A stretch of DNA of 19,137 nucleotides from Perkinsus olseni (GCA_013115135.1 JABANP010000757.1:1-19137); one strand, 5' to 3'; positions 10,020-18,840 are shown, counted from the first letter of the stretch. Translations and numbers: made by a program. The notes: generated by a model not told the origin, from the sequence alone.

Positions 10020-10068
10020 TGATCTCGGGATCCGATGACCTGGGTTCGACCCCCGGCTACGGCAAGTA
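10020..10068 (+). other. tRNA-like 3' half with perfect B box
   Basis: The sequence CTGGGTTCGACCCCCGG forms a T-arm with five pairs (one G-T), and GGTTCGACCCC matches the B-box consensus of tRNA genes. It is followed by CTACGGCA, which looks like the 3' acceptor strand plus discriminator base. No matching 5' half with GCCGTAG and a D-arm stands 70-90 nt upstream. The nearest partial partner, ACCGTAG near 9893, is about 175 nt away and is not followed by a D-arm. It is either a tRNA fragment or relic, or a chance match. Confidence 0.25.
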
Positions 10069-10384
10069 AAATTTGATAATATGTATTAATGTTTTGTAAT
10101 TGTGCTCTTCGTCAAGCAGAAACGTGCCATGCATCCATAGACTGTTCTTATCTCGAAGCCTACACGTTACAACGATCATAACTACAGGGTGCAGAAGAAC
10201 GGCCAACCTCCATAACTGCCTACAATTTGCCAGAGTCGAAGCAAAGAAAGAGCGGCTCCAGTTAAGTACACCATCGTTCAGAGCACGGTGTAAGCTTCAG
10301 ATCGTTGCCCAGTGAAACCGTAATTCGTTAGCAACGAGAAGTTATGAGGGGTGGGCCCTTTATAAGTCGGCACACCGTATTATG

Positions 10385-10440
10385 CTGTTGCGCGGCTTCG
10401 CTGGGTTTCTACTGCATCAGCAAGCCGAAGCCGCTTCGCG
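10385..10440. repeat. GC-rich inverted repeat
   Basis: GCGGCTTCG near 10391 and CGAAGCCGC near 10425 are perfect reverse complements with about 26 bases between them, and CG-rich bases flank both arms. The pair could form a stem-loop in RNA or DNA. It lies about 230 bases past the stop of the minus-strand coiled-coil gene, so a role in its 3' region is possible but unproven. Confidence 0.45.
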
Positions 10441-10668
10441 AAAGAATTGCGATTCCTATTCTAGCCACTGACCACTAGTCAGCTGGGCGAGTATTCGGAT
10501 AGTATGCCCCACTGTACTTCATCAGCACAGGCGGGATGCAATCAACTCAACCGATTAGGGTAACAGCAGAAAAGGACTGAGCTGTGTATGCCAAGGGCCA
10601 TGTGCGTACTCAAGAGCTAGCAGCTATCGCCGTCATTCGCTGAGTCAGCAGCTGCCACTCCTAGAACG

Positions 10669-12204
10669 TCACCAATCTTGAAAGCAGGAGTAGCAAGCAC
10701 TCGTTACCAACTCCTCTTCATCTCTGTTCTGCTCGGTCACCACGAGCACCTTGTTAAGATCACTATCAACGATCGAGGACTCAGGGTCTCCTCGGCGCCG
10801 CCGTAGCTGGGCGTTCTCAAGCTCGAGAGCCTTCAGTCTAATGGTGAGTCTGAGGGATCACGTAACCCGGCACTCGAAAATAGGTAGCACACTCGGCAAC
10901 TCGCTCGTCCATGTCCGAGAACTGATGGGTTGCCTGCACGCTCTGCTGCTTCCAGTGCTCTCGCTCTCGTCTAGACTGATCGAAAGCGATTCGCACCCGC
11001 GTGAGAGCGCCTCGGAGTTCTTGTGCTTCTTGCTGCCAGTCGGATGCCTGCCACCATGCTTCTCAACTATTCCCAGAATTCGCCAGCGTACTTGTTGCTC
11101 TAAGTCGGGTACTTTGCCGTCCGCCTCGTCACACAGAGTCCTCAACGAGGAGACTTCACCTTGCAAGTCTTGCACAAGCTGCCTGAGAGGAAAGTCGCGG
11201 ACCGCTCTATCCACGTTCTGAGGCTCACACTAGACCGTCGTTGTCGCTGGTCAAGCGGGCGATCGCGGCCTCCAAATCCTTCTTGTCAGCACTCAGAGAC
11301 TGAACACGCCGCCGTGATGAGATAATCACGGAGAGATGGACGACAAAATAGAAACGAATCACCTCCACTTGGGGGCCCAACTTCGAAATGACTTCTGTCT
11401 TTTCTCGTCGATCTGCCTTCAGCGCCTCTAATTCCTGCGCACTTCGCTTCAGACGATCCTTAGATCGTTCAGCATCACACCGGAGCACATCAAGATGGCT
11501 GCGGAGTGAGGCGTTCTGAGTCAACCATCAAGCGCTCACTTGCAATGCTTCGCATTCCCTCGCGCGGCGGGATGCATCCCTCGGATGCGCCTCGAAGCCA
11601 TAACGAAAGCGAGTGAGAAAACCGGAAGTGAAGGCACCTCGTTGGCTAGTTCGTTAGCGGTGCGTTTGAGCTTCTCTGCCTTGCTGATTTGTGTGGCAAG
11701 CTGCTGCATAGTCTTATCGTTCCCCTCTCGTAGGGAAGGGCCTTCCTCACGCCCGCCCAACCCCGATGCCTTCGCGGGCGTGAAACGTCTTTCGGACGTA
11801 ACCTAGCAGGAGCCTAGCTCCACCGGTCACCGAAGGACGGCCTTCACCTTCTCCCGGGCACGGAGCTCCTGCAGCGACAGCTCGAGTTGACGTAGCCGCT
11901 TCTCCATCATGGAAGCATCCCTAATGAGAGCGCACCGAGTGCGAACCACGTACGGAGGCCGATGAGTCACTGACTGCTCGGCTGCCCTGCGCCTCCGCTC
12001 CGCTCGAGCCACCTTTCTCAATAGAGCATCGCCCATGTCCCTTAAGCGGTCGCATTCCTTCCTGCTGGCTGCGTGAAGGTCGCGGTAGTGTCTGGCTTCG
12101 GCCTTAGCGATCTAAGCCGGTCGCCGGCGCTGCTGTTATGTTGTTGCGCGACATTGGGCTGTACTCACCGACAGAGGATCGTGATCAACCGATGCAGTCG
12201 ACAT
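10669..12204 (-). CDS. Coiled-coil protein, 10 exons, 370 residues
   Basis: Ten exons join in one continuous frame from ATG at 12204 to TGA at 10669-10671: 12204-12169, 12111-11975, 11920-11848, 11802-11638, 11590-11540, 11515-11363, 11299-11229, 11182-11092, 11047-10874 and 10830-10669. Introns are 57, 54, 45, 47, 24, 63, 46, 44 and 43 nt. Every junction keeps phase, and most introns contain in-frame stops or shift the frame if retained. The product is Lys-, Glu-, Arg- and Gln-rich with heptad-like Leu spacing (for instance MEKRLRQLELSLQELRAREK, then QELEALKADRREK), so it should be largely an extended coiled coil. A short N-terminus (MSTASVDHDPLS) precedes the first helix, and the tail ends SACYSCFQDW. 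An in-frame TAA 90 bases upstream of the ATG, with no ATG between, supports the start. Structural or cytoskeletal roles are typical of such proteins, but no named family is recognised. The microexon 11590-11540 and the 24-nt intron beside it are the least certain parts; the alternative is one intron of about 122 nt. Confidence 0.7.
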
Positions 12205-12273
12205 AGAAGATTGAACAGACGTGGCGTTGTGGAAACTGGTAACGATGTGAATCACTCTACGAAACACGGCCCG

Positions 12274-12553
12274 ATGACGATCGAGATGTTAATTCCGGTA
12301 CCAAAACGGATCACGCCTCTCGGCACTGTCATTGAATCCGTTAGTAGTGCGCTACAGGCAGTCTATCAGGCATTTACCTAACTTGCTTCTTCGGAGTGTG
12401 TCCACTACGGACAAGCTTTTGCTACATAATGCCGTTCAGCATCTCGCCAACTTCGATGTGAACCATGGCAGTCTAGCTAAACTGGCGTCGTGCCCATCGC
12501 CAGAGTCTAAGAATATCTTAGATCGAGCCAAGCTCGATAAGCTCAGTAATTAG
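12274..12553 (+). CDS. Possible small two-exon gene, 67 residues
   Basis: An ATG at 12274 opens MTIEMLIPVPKRITPLGT. Using GTTAGT at 12340 as donor and GACAAG ending at 12415 as acceptor (76 nt, with a CTAAC branch-like motif at 12379) joins it to a frame ending LDRAKLDKLSN and TAG/TAA-rich sequence at 12551. The product would be a 67-residue mostly helical protein. It is divergent from the coiled-coil gene, with 69 bases between the two start codons, so the two would share a promoter region. There is no recognised family and the acceptor is weak, so this is tentative. Confidence 0.3.
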
Positions 12554-12942
12554 TGACCAGAGTCAGACTCTGCAGCTCCATCGGGCCTTGCAGATGCGTC
12601 CCCAGCGGGGACGCCGCGCGTCCGACTCCGTGCGACCGCGCGCTAGTCGTACTTTGAACCCAACAACAACCATCCACGAAGGAAATTCGGCATAGTACAC
12701 AGGGCGTGCGAAATGAAGATTTAAAACGTCTACATCGGAGTGTCGGAGGCGACTCCTTCCATCGGTATGGGAGCCGCCGGATGGCAAAGACCCGCTCCAG
12801 CCGTACCCGCGTATCCCCGTAAGAAATCGACCTGCCGATGCACAAGGATAGTCATGGCGTAGCCAGAATGTGTGCGGGACCTACCGTACGCTGGGCCCCG
12901 CAGTGAAGCGCAAGCACGAAGAACTTCGGATCTGAGACCGAG
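12554..12942. other. Spacer before the retrotransposon
   Basis: GC-rich in its first half, with open stretches on both strands but no exon chain that can be supported. A plus-strand frame near 12728-12870 reads like a Pro/Ala-rich exon but has no start or clear splice partners. It may be part of a gene interrupted by the element. The five bases before the LTR (12938-12942, CCGAG) are the likely left copy of a target-site duplication. Confidence 0.45.
12596..12614. repeat. Perfect 8-bp-arm hairpin
   Basis: GCGTCCCC at 12596-12603 and GGGGACGC at 12607-12614 are exact reverse complements around AGC. The stem is entirely strong except for one A-T pair. It lies 43 bases past the end of the tentative small plus-strand gene, where it could act as a 3' end structure; this is only inferred from position. 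Confidence 0.5.
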
Positions 12943-13230
12943 TGTACAAGAACCGATACTATTATCGTCATGATTTACATACACAATTATTACTGTCCCT
13001 TTTCAACACAACACAGCTTAGTGTGGCTAAGATTCATATTCAATCTAGCTGTCGTTATTCAAGTACATGATTGACTAATACTGTCTGTGCTGTGAGGTGA
13101 TTGTTATCATTTATTGTTCAAGGTTTATTCCCATTCGTATAATCTCTCCTGCGTAATGTCTAATACCTCATTATACAGTGATACTATTCCGAGGCGGAAA
13201 GGTGGAGTCGAGTTGGCTAATTCTAGTACA
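12943..13230 (+). repeat. 5' LTR
   Basis: Begins TGTAC and is inferred to end GTACA at 13230, a 5-bp terminal inverted repeat within the usual TG...CA form. It is AT-rich and short. Its last 75 bases encode the first 25 residues of Gag-Pol, so the start codon at 13156 lies within the LTR and the boundary falls exactly between codons. Transcription must therefore begin upstream of 13156. No clear TATA box was identified. The exact right boundary rests on the inverted repeat, because the 3' copy is truncated before it. Confidence 0.85.
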
Positions 13231-16200
13231 GGATACGACTGGGCTTTCAACAACCTGAATGCTATTGGTTCTGACTTGTCTAGAATGAGACCAAGAATTC
13301 CTTCTGCGGCGTGTTACATATTGGGTGGTTTCTTGAACTATGAGACTCGGTATCATATTTTCTCATTTAACACCTGGCAATATTCTCCGGAGAGTGTTGC
13401 TAGGAACGTAGAGACCGATGACATCAAAGCGTGGACTGATGCTTCTCTTGGCTCTGAGTTCTATGCGGAGAGTTCCTCGATATTGAGAATTTTAGAAGTT
13501 GCATATAACCTAGATGTGCCACTTGCTACCTTTGTGTTTTTCTACACGATGGAGAAGCGGTGCGATTCTAAGGTTAAGCAACAGCGAGCGCGAGATGTAT
13601 TACGTACCTATTTTGCCTCTAGCGAGAAAGAGTGTTTAACCTTTCTGAGAACACTAGAATCTGGTGAAGGGTACAGCCTCGTTAATTCTCAAATTGTTCC
13701 CTCTGATATTGAGCTAGAGAATGGTCCCGGTGCCGTTAGGTTGAACTTTTGTGTCCGAGAACCCCCAGCACAACAAGTTACTCCTGCTACGCCGGCACCG
13801 GCTGCTTCTACAGCAGAATCCCCGTCCAAGGGCGAGGAGACCTCTGCAGAGGTAGCTGACCCGAAGGACGGTGATAAGGATGGAGCAGCACTTGACCCAA
13901 GCAAGAAGGAGAAGGTCGATGAAGAAGATGTAGTACATGGTCATGACGATAAAGAAGAGATCATGATCAGCGAGTGGGGCATGCTCCTTAGAATTGGTAT
14001 TCTTTATGTTGGTGTTAATCCTTCTGAAGGAAACAACATCAAGAAAGTGAAGACTGACTGGCTTGCTGTAAAGCAAGGGAAAAGTGAGACTTTCGAAGGG
14101 TATGTGGCTAATGAACGACAACGCTTCGAGAAGCTGTCGCTCACTTGCGATTGGGCAGGTATTGATGCTCCATCCGAATATGATCGGATAGTGCATTTCA
14201 TCTCCAACGTCTCTCCTACTTTGTCTTCGGCTTATACTAAGAGTTTGCGAAGGAAGAATAAGAGACCTGAAGATCTGACTTACAGAGATGTAATTTCCGA
14301 TATCACTAACTTTAACATCGGTATGTCTATTGATTTCCCGTGGGACAGGTCAAGTACTTCCACTAGCAACCAGTCTGGTACTTCTAATAACCAAGAGTCC
14401 AAGAAGGAGAACCAGACCTCTGCGACTACTACATCGAATAATGGCGGTTCTCACCATCAGAAGGAACGCCAGAAGCAGTGGTGCAAATACTGTGAGAGAG
14501 AAGTCTTTCATAAGCCGGAGCACTGCTGGAAACGTGGGCAAGGTACTGATACTAATAAAGCCTCCCCGGCTACTTCTAAGAGTCACTCCGAGAAGACGCC
14601 TGCTTCAGGACCTTCTGTTACTGCCAGTGTGATAGCCAGCAGTAGTAAAGGAGAGGATAGCTCTAAGGCAACGACTGGTAAACAGTACTCGCTAAGACCT
14701 ACTCCACAACGTCAGCCAGGTTTCTCCTATTCTTCGTCACCATCGACACAGAAACCGAAGGTGCCAGAGGGATCTCCCCCTCCATCGAGGAGTGAGGCTC
14801 CGGCAAAGATGGCTTTGGCCATGGCTGCTACGGACTCACGACTCTATGGAAATGGTAGTAATGTACGGTCGATTATAGTGAGCGCTGATGGTGAACGAGG
14901 TGAACCGGCCTCGTGCGTTGCGGCAATAGACTCTTTATGCGAGGTTTCCGTACTCAACGTTAGGTCCGCCGCCAAGCTTGAATATGTTAAGCTGGACAAA
15001 CAACCTACGGTGTTGAGAACCTTTGATGGAAACTCTTGCGAGTTATCCCAATCTGTCCGTCTGACTTTGACGACGGGTAGTGTTAACCGAACGGTGGAGA
15101 TGTATATCTTCCCGCTAGGTGACACTATTGATATGATTATCGGAGCCGACTTACTGTGCCGATGGGAATGTACAATGGACTGGTCGCGGAAGATGATGCT
15201 ATTCCCCGAAGGTGATAAAATGTCCATGGTCCCTCTGTCGGTGGCTTCGTCTTATCTCTCAACAAAACCTCTTACTCTCGATATGCCTGTACCTCCTGAA
15301 CAACTAGATAACTTTCTAGGAGACCTACCAGAACGAGAGCTAGAGAGATATTTTTCTCTGAGATTGGAGGGATTTGAACTACCTTTATTGGATTTTGAAA
15401 TCCAAGGTAGTCAAGTCCCTTACCAATCCCACATGAACTATACTGTCCCCCCTCAGTATAAAGAAGGGATGGAGGTGCTACTCCGCAATGCTGAAGCCGA
15501 AGGCGTATTGAAGAGAGTGGAGTACAGCGACGACCAGTTCATCTCGCCCGCGTTCGTTAAAAGTAAAGATCGCTATGAGAATGGTGTCTTGGTCTGCCGT
15601 TTACTCTCTGACCTTCGATTCCTTAACGCTCGCGTGAAAGCTCCTCTCGATTGGGTGACTGAATGCCCATCTCTAGAGACTTTCATCCGATCAATTTCTA
15701 AGGAGAGTTGCTTTTATGCAACCTTAGATATTAAGGATGCATACCATAGTGTACCACTATCCCCTCGAGTGCGGCGTTACTTGACTATAAGAATAGCCTC
15801 AAGGTTATTCCAATATCAAGTAGCTCCCCAGGGCTTTTCCCTAAGCGGATCTTTTTTTAATTGCCATCTCAGTCGATGCTTCAACCGACTACTTCGAGAG
15901 CAATGGCGGTTATGGGCTGTCTTATGGGTCGACGACCTCTGTATTCATGCTGATACGTTAGAACGAGCCCAAAAGCGAGAGCGGATCTTCCGCGTTGCTC
16001 TGCGGATGCTACATAAAGTAGTCTCTCCTAAATGTCAACCCGCATCTGATGCCGTGGATTGTGTCGGCTTACATTTTTATCATGGTCATTTCTGCCTCAG
16101 TGATGCTTCAGTGTCAAAACTGAAGAAGATATTGGATATCACTCCCCAGTCCACTTCCGAAGTGAGGAGATTGGTAGGAGTTATATTATATTCGTCAACG

Positions 16201-18804
16201 GCATTCTGCTTCTCTCCTAGTGAGTCTAGTAGGTTTGCTGATGCTCTGGCTCCTCTGCATGCTCTGGTCGCTTCCCAAGAGAAAAAGTTCATATGGAACG
16301 CCGAGGCTGAGAAGAGTGTGAGCACTCTGAAAGACCATCTGGATACTCTAAAACTCAAACAGTATGCTTTTAGAGACCTCCTGAGTGGCACTTGGGCTTG
16401 CTTGATCGATGCAAGCAGCACCGCTTGTGGGGCGTGCTTGTTTCACATCGATCCGTCCGTCGCCGCCAAGGACATCACTCCCGATGTCGTCCAAAATCCT
16501 AATGTATCGTCACTCGTGTCGATTATGAGCCATGGTTTCTCTGCTAGTGAACGCCGACTGCATACATATGAATTGGAAAGTCTGGTGTTGGTCCTCAGCT
16601 GGCGGAAATGGGGCAAACTCTGGTTATGTACTGCAAGAAACCGGTCCAACGAGTCCAATTGTGAGACCCCAAATGTAGTGATAATGAGCGATAGCATGAC
16701 GGCGATCTCCCGGTTTGACAGTTATACTGTACTAGATGATCCTCTGTCCAACATCAAGGCTCGGCGTTTCCTTTCATGGATTCAAGAACTTGAGGAGACG
16801 AGGTTCGCTGGTATTGTATATCGTCATATAAGTGGTGTGCTTAATGCCCTTCCAGATATATTATCACGTTTTCATGAACAGCTAGATCAGCAAGCTGAGA
16901 AGAGACTAATCAAGCCTTCTGTTGCTCTCGGATATGCTCTCACGGCTTCTGGTAGTTGTCCTGTTCCTGACGCTCTACGGGTGAATCATTTATCGCTTAC
17001 GCCTGACCAGGTCACTCAGCTAGCTTCACTCCAACGAGTTGATGAGACGACTTACCAAGGGATCCGTGTGATGGATATTATGAAGGTGATTGATAAAGAT
17101 AGACTTGGTGTACCTCTAGATTTACCTAAGGTAGCCGAGAAGAAAATAAGGTCATGGCTCTACCACAGTATGTGGCCTGTGCAGCATCCTAACGCAAGTA
17201 CTACAGCCGTGGATGGGGGCCCGACACTCCTCTATGTGCTATCATCATCGAGAACGCTTTCTTTGGAAGACACAAATGTGAGTCAACAACCACGACTGGT
17301 AGTATTGCTCATACCGAGAGACTCGAGTGAGACGAGTTATCGAGAAGATGCTCTACGCGAGGCCCACGGTGATGCTCATGTAGGGATTCCCGCATCTCAG
17401 AGTGAGCTACTACGTTGGTGTTGGTGGCCCGGGTGTCTAGTCGACGTTAAGAAGTACATCAACCACTGCACATGTAAGGAGAATTTGGATCCAGTCCCGT
17501 CTGCTCGGAACTATGGAACCATTCCCACAGTCTACCATCGTTTTCAAGCTATAGCCTTTGATCATAAGACTATTCCTTCGTATGTTGAATGCACTTACAC
17601 TGATATACTAACGGTAGTGGATTTAGCGTCGGGATATACAATCTATGAGGCTACTCGCTCGGTTGATGCTATCGAAACTGGGAGCATCTTGCTTAGGCGT
17701 TGGGTCAGCCGATTCTCACTTCCTGACGTGGTGGTATCAGATCTAGCACCGGCCTACGTCAGTAAGACGTTTGATTGCTTGTCCGATTTGCTAGGCTGGA
17801 GACATGTAACTGTTGGTGTCCACAATGCTCAGGGTAATGGAGTGGTTGAGCGAAAGAATGCGGTACTCGCTCACATCTTCAAGATATCCCGAGGAAGCAT
17901 CCTCAACGACAGTGATCTGCTGCTCTGGTTGTCTGTTGCTGAGATGAGTATCAATCAGGTGCAACGACAAGGTTCTGGCCAGCCAGGTGACTGTTCCTGC
18001 GCTCATGAGCGCTTATACGGTGAGTCCCCTAGACGACATATATGTACAAGTCCGGAGGTCAACATTGATAACCTGAACGAGGAAGGTAGAGTGTGGATTC
18101 AACAGCTAAAGAATGTTGTTTCAGCTCTGGTCGAGGAATATGGTATTTTTCGTTCAGAGAAGGCCCTCTACAACATGCGTGCTCAAAGAGCTGAGCTAGC
18201 CAGACGAAGAAAACTCAATATTGCCAACAGGACCGATATTGAGGTTGGGTCTATCGTTCTTTTCGAAGAACAGGAGCGAGTTGTGAAGGAGATTCATTAC
18301 AACGAGCTTCAAGATCCGATTATGGTGACTCTTGATGACGGTTCAAGAGTTCAGGTTTCTTCTATCACTGGTGTTAGGTCTGTTGGCAGACAACCTACTA
18401 TTGTCAGCCGACCTACTACTACATTTGATGAAGGAGCTGCGGTGTTCTTCAGACAGAAGAATCCCGATTATGAAGAAGATGAAGGACCAGAATGGATGAT
18501 CCATGTAGGAAAGGTTATTTCCTATGATGCTACTGGTGGCCTTTATAAGATTCACGCTTATGTGGTTGGAGGATCAACCCATCTGCGTTGGTTACCAGAG
18601 TGGGTGCGTGACCGTTCTGGTGGAGGACGTGAACATCTGAGAGCTAGAAGATGTCCGACAGGAGGATCTCCAGCAATAGTTGATATTGTCTGTGACGATG
18701 TTCTTGCCGAGTGTGATCTCTCGAGTTCTGGTGCAATGGGGCCAAGGGGAAAAGATTGGCTTCGTTATATGGATGTCACCAGGCCCGATTCTGTCGACTC
18801 TTAG
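13156..18804 (+). CDS. gag-pol: Gag-Pol polyprotein, single frame, 1882 residues
   Basis: Encodes the capsid and enzymes that copy and insert the element. The first ATG, 13156, has G at -3. The frame is open from a little upstream (13114, no ATG). Residues 1-440 are Gag, with an acidic Ala/Pro/Ser/Lys-rich linker at about 200-290. A zinc knuckle of C-x2-C-x5-H-x4-C form follows at 443-457. A Ser/Pro-rich linker leads to a retropepsin-like protease with D592-S-L (normally D-S/T-G) and a later IIGADLL at 661-667. Reverse transcriptase shows LDIKDAY (D858) and W924-V-D-D927. RNase H shows D1085, a Glu in TYELES, a Asp in IMSDS, and HISG. Integrase has H1404, H1408, C1438 and C1440, then catalytic D1469, D1529 and E1565, spaced D-x59-D-x35-E. 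About 300 residues follow with no recognised chromodomain. Gag and Pol are fused with no stop or frameshift between them, so the Gag:Pol ratio must be set some other way. Confidence 0.95.
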   Translation: MSNTSLYSDTIPRRKGGVELANSSTGYDWAFNNLNAIGSDLSRMRPRIPSAACYILGGFLNYETRYHIFSFNTWQYSPESVARNVETDDIKAWTDASLGSEFYAESSSILRILEVAYNLDVPLATFVFFYTMEKRCDSKVKQQRARDVLRTYFASSEKECLTFLRTLESGEGYSLVNSQIVPSDIELENGPGAVRLNFCVREPPAQQVTPATPAPAASTAESPSKGEETSAEVADPKDGDKDGAALDPSKKEKVDEEDVVHGHDDKEEIMISEWGMLLRIGILYVGVNPSEGNNIKKVKTDWLAVKQGKSETFEGYVANERQRFEKLSLTCDWAGIDAPSEYDRIVHFISNVSPTLSSAYTKSLRRKNKRPEDLTYRDVISDITNFNIGMSIDFPWDRSSTSTSNQSGTSNNQESKKENQTSATTTSNNGGSHHQKERQKQWCKYCEREVFHKPEHCWKRGQGTDTNKASPATSKSHSEKTPASGPSVTASVIASSSKGEDSSKATTGKQYSLRPTPQRQPGFSYSSSPSTQKPKVPEGSPPPSRSEAPAKMALAMAATDSRLYGNGSNVRSIIVSADGERGEPASCVAAIDSLCEVSVLNVRSAAKLEYVKLDKQPTVLRTFDGNSCELSQSVRLTLTTGSVNRTVEMYIFPLGDTIDMIIGADLLCRWECTMDWSRKMMLFPEGDKMSMVPLSVASSYLSTKPLTLDMPVPPEQLDNFLGDLPERELERYFSLRLEGFELPLLDFEIQGSQVPYQSHMNYTVPPQYKEGMEVLLRNAEAEGVLKRVEYSDDQFISPAFVKSKDRYENGVLVCRLLSDLRFLNARVKAPLDWVTECPSLETFIRSISKESCFYATLDIKDAYHSVPLSPRVRRYLTIRIASRLFQYQVAPQGFSLSGSFFNCHLSRCFNRLLREQWRLWAVLWVDDLCIHADTLERAQKRERIFRVALRMLHKVVSPKCQPASDAVDCVGLHFYHGHFCLSDASVSKLKKILDITPQSTSEVRRLVGVILYSSTAFCFSPSESSRFADALAPLHALVASQEKKFIWNAEAEKSVSTLKDHLDTLKLKQYAFRDLLSGTWACLIDASSTACGACLFHIDPSVAAKDITPDVVQNPNVSSLVSIMSHGFSASERRLHTYELESLVLVLSWRKWGKLWLCTARNRSNESNCETPNVVIMSDSMTAISRFDSYTVLDDPLSNIKARRFLSWIQELEETRFAGIVYRHISGVLNALPDILSRFHEQLDQQAEKRLIKPSVALGYALTASGSCPVPDALRVNHLSLTPDQVTQLASLQRVDETTYQGIRVMDIMKVIDKDRLGVPLDLPKVAEKKIRSWLYHSMWPVQHPNASTTAVDGGPTLLYVLSSSRTLSLEDTNVSQQPRLVVLLIPRDSSETSYREDALREAHGDAHVGIPASQSELLRWCWWPGCLVDVKKYINHCTCKENLDPVPSARNYGTIPTVYHRFQAIAFDHKTIPSYVECTYTDILTVVDLASGYTIYEATRSVDAIETGSILLRRWVSRFSLPDVVVSDLAPAYVSKTFDCLSDLLGWRHVTVGVHNAQGNGVVERKNAVLAHIFKISRGSILNDSDLLLWLSVAEMSINQVQRQGSGQPGDCSCAHERLYGESPRRHICTSPEVNIDNLNEEGRVWIQQLKNVVSALVEEYGIFRSEKALYNMRAQRAELARRRKLNIANRTDIEVGSIVLFEEQERVVKEIHYNELQDPIMVTLDDGSRVQVSSITGVRSVGRQPTIVSRPTTTFDEGAAVFFRQKNPDYEEDEGPEWMIHVGKVISYDATGGLYKIHAYVVGGSTHLRWLPEWVRDRSGGGREHLRARRCPTGGSPAIVDIVCDDVLAECDLSSSGAMGPRGKDWLRYMDVTRPDSVDS

Positions 18805-18840
18805 TTGTGATGTTTTCCGATATACTCCAGCTAATAATTG

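Larger units (their letters stand above)
9839..10668. other. Intergenic, with tRNA-like fragment and hairpin
   Basis: This lies between the ATG of the 173-residue gene and the stop of the coiled-coil gene, both on the minus strand. It contains the tRNA-like 3' half at about 10020-10068 and the GC-rich inverted repeat at 10385-10440, listed separately. Short ORFs such as 10100-10315 have no recognisable motif. The upstream promoter of the 173-residue gene should lie here, but no element was identified. Confidence 0.5.

Noticed and set aside
9893..10068. A complete tRNA with a long intron
   Set aside because: ACCGTAG near 9893 pairs with only six of seven acceptor bases, and no D-arm or A box follows.
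10751..11221. Plus-strand open frame of 156 codons
   Set aside because: It is antisense to the coiled-coil gene, which explains the same bases with several in-phase exons. Its composition is that of a reversed Glu/Lys-rich gene.
12543..12845. Minus-strand open frame of 100 codons before the retrotransposon
   Set aside because: It has no recognisable domain, scattered Cys and Arg, and no splice partners. The overlapping plus-strand frames look at least as good.
13240..13257. TGGGCTTTCAACAACC as a tRNA primer site
   Set aside because: It starts with TGG but lies nine bases past the LTR, and I recognise no tRNA 3' end complementary to it. It is also coding sequence for Gag.
14004..14207. Minus-strand frames inside the gag-pol region
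   Set aside because: They are shadows of the long plus-strand polyprotein and carry no motif of their own.
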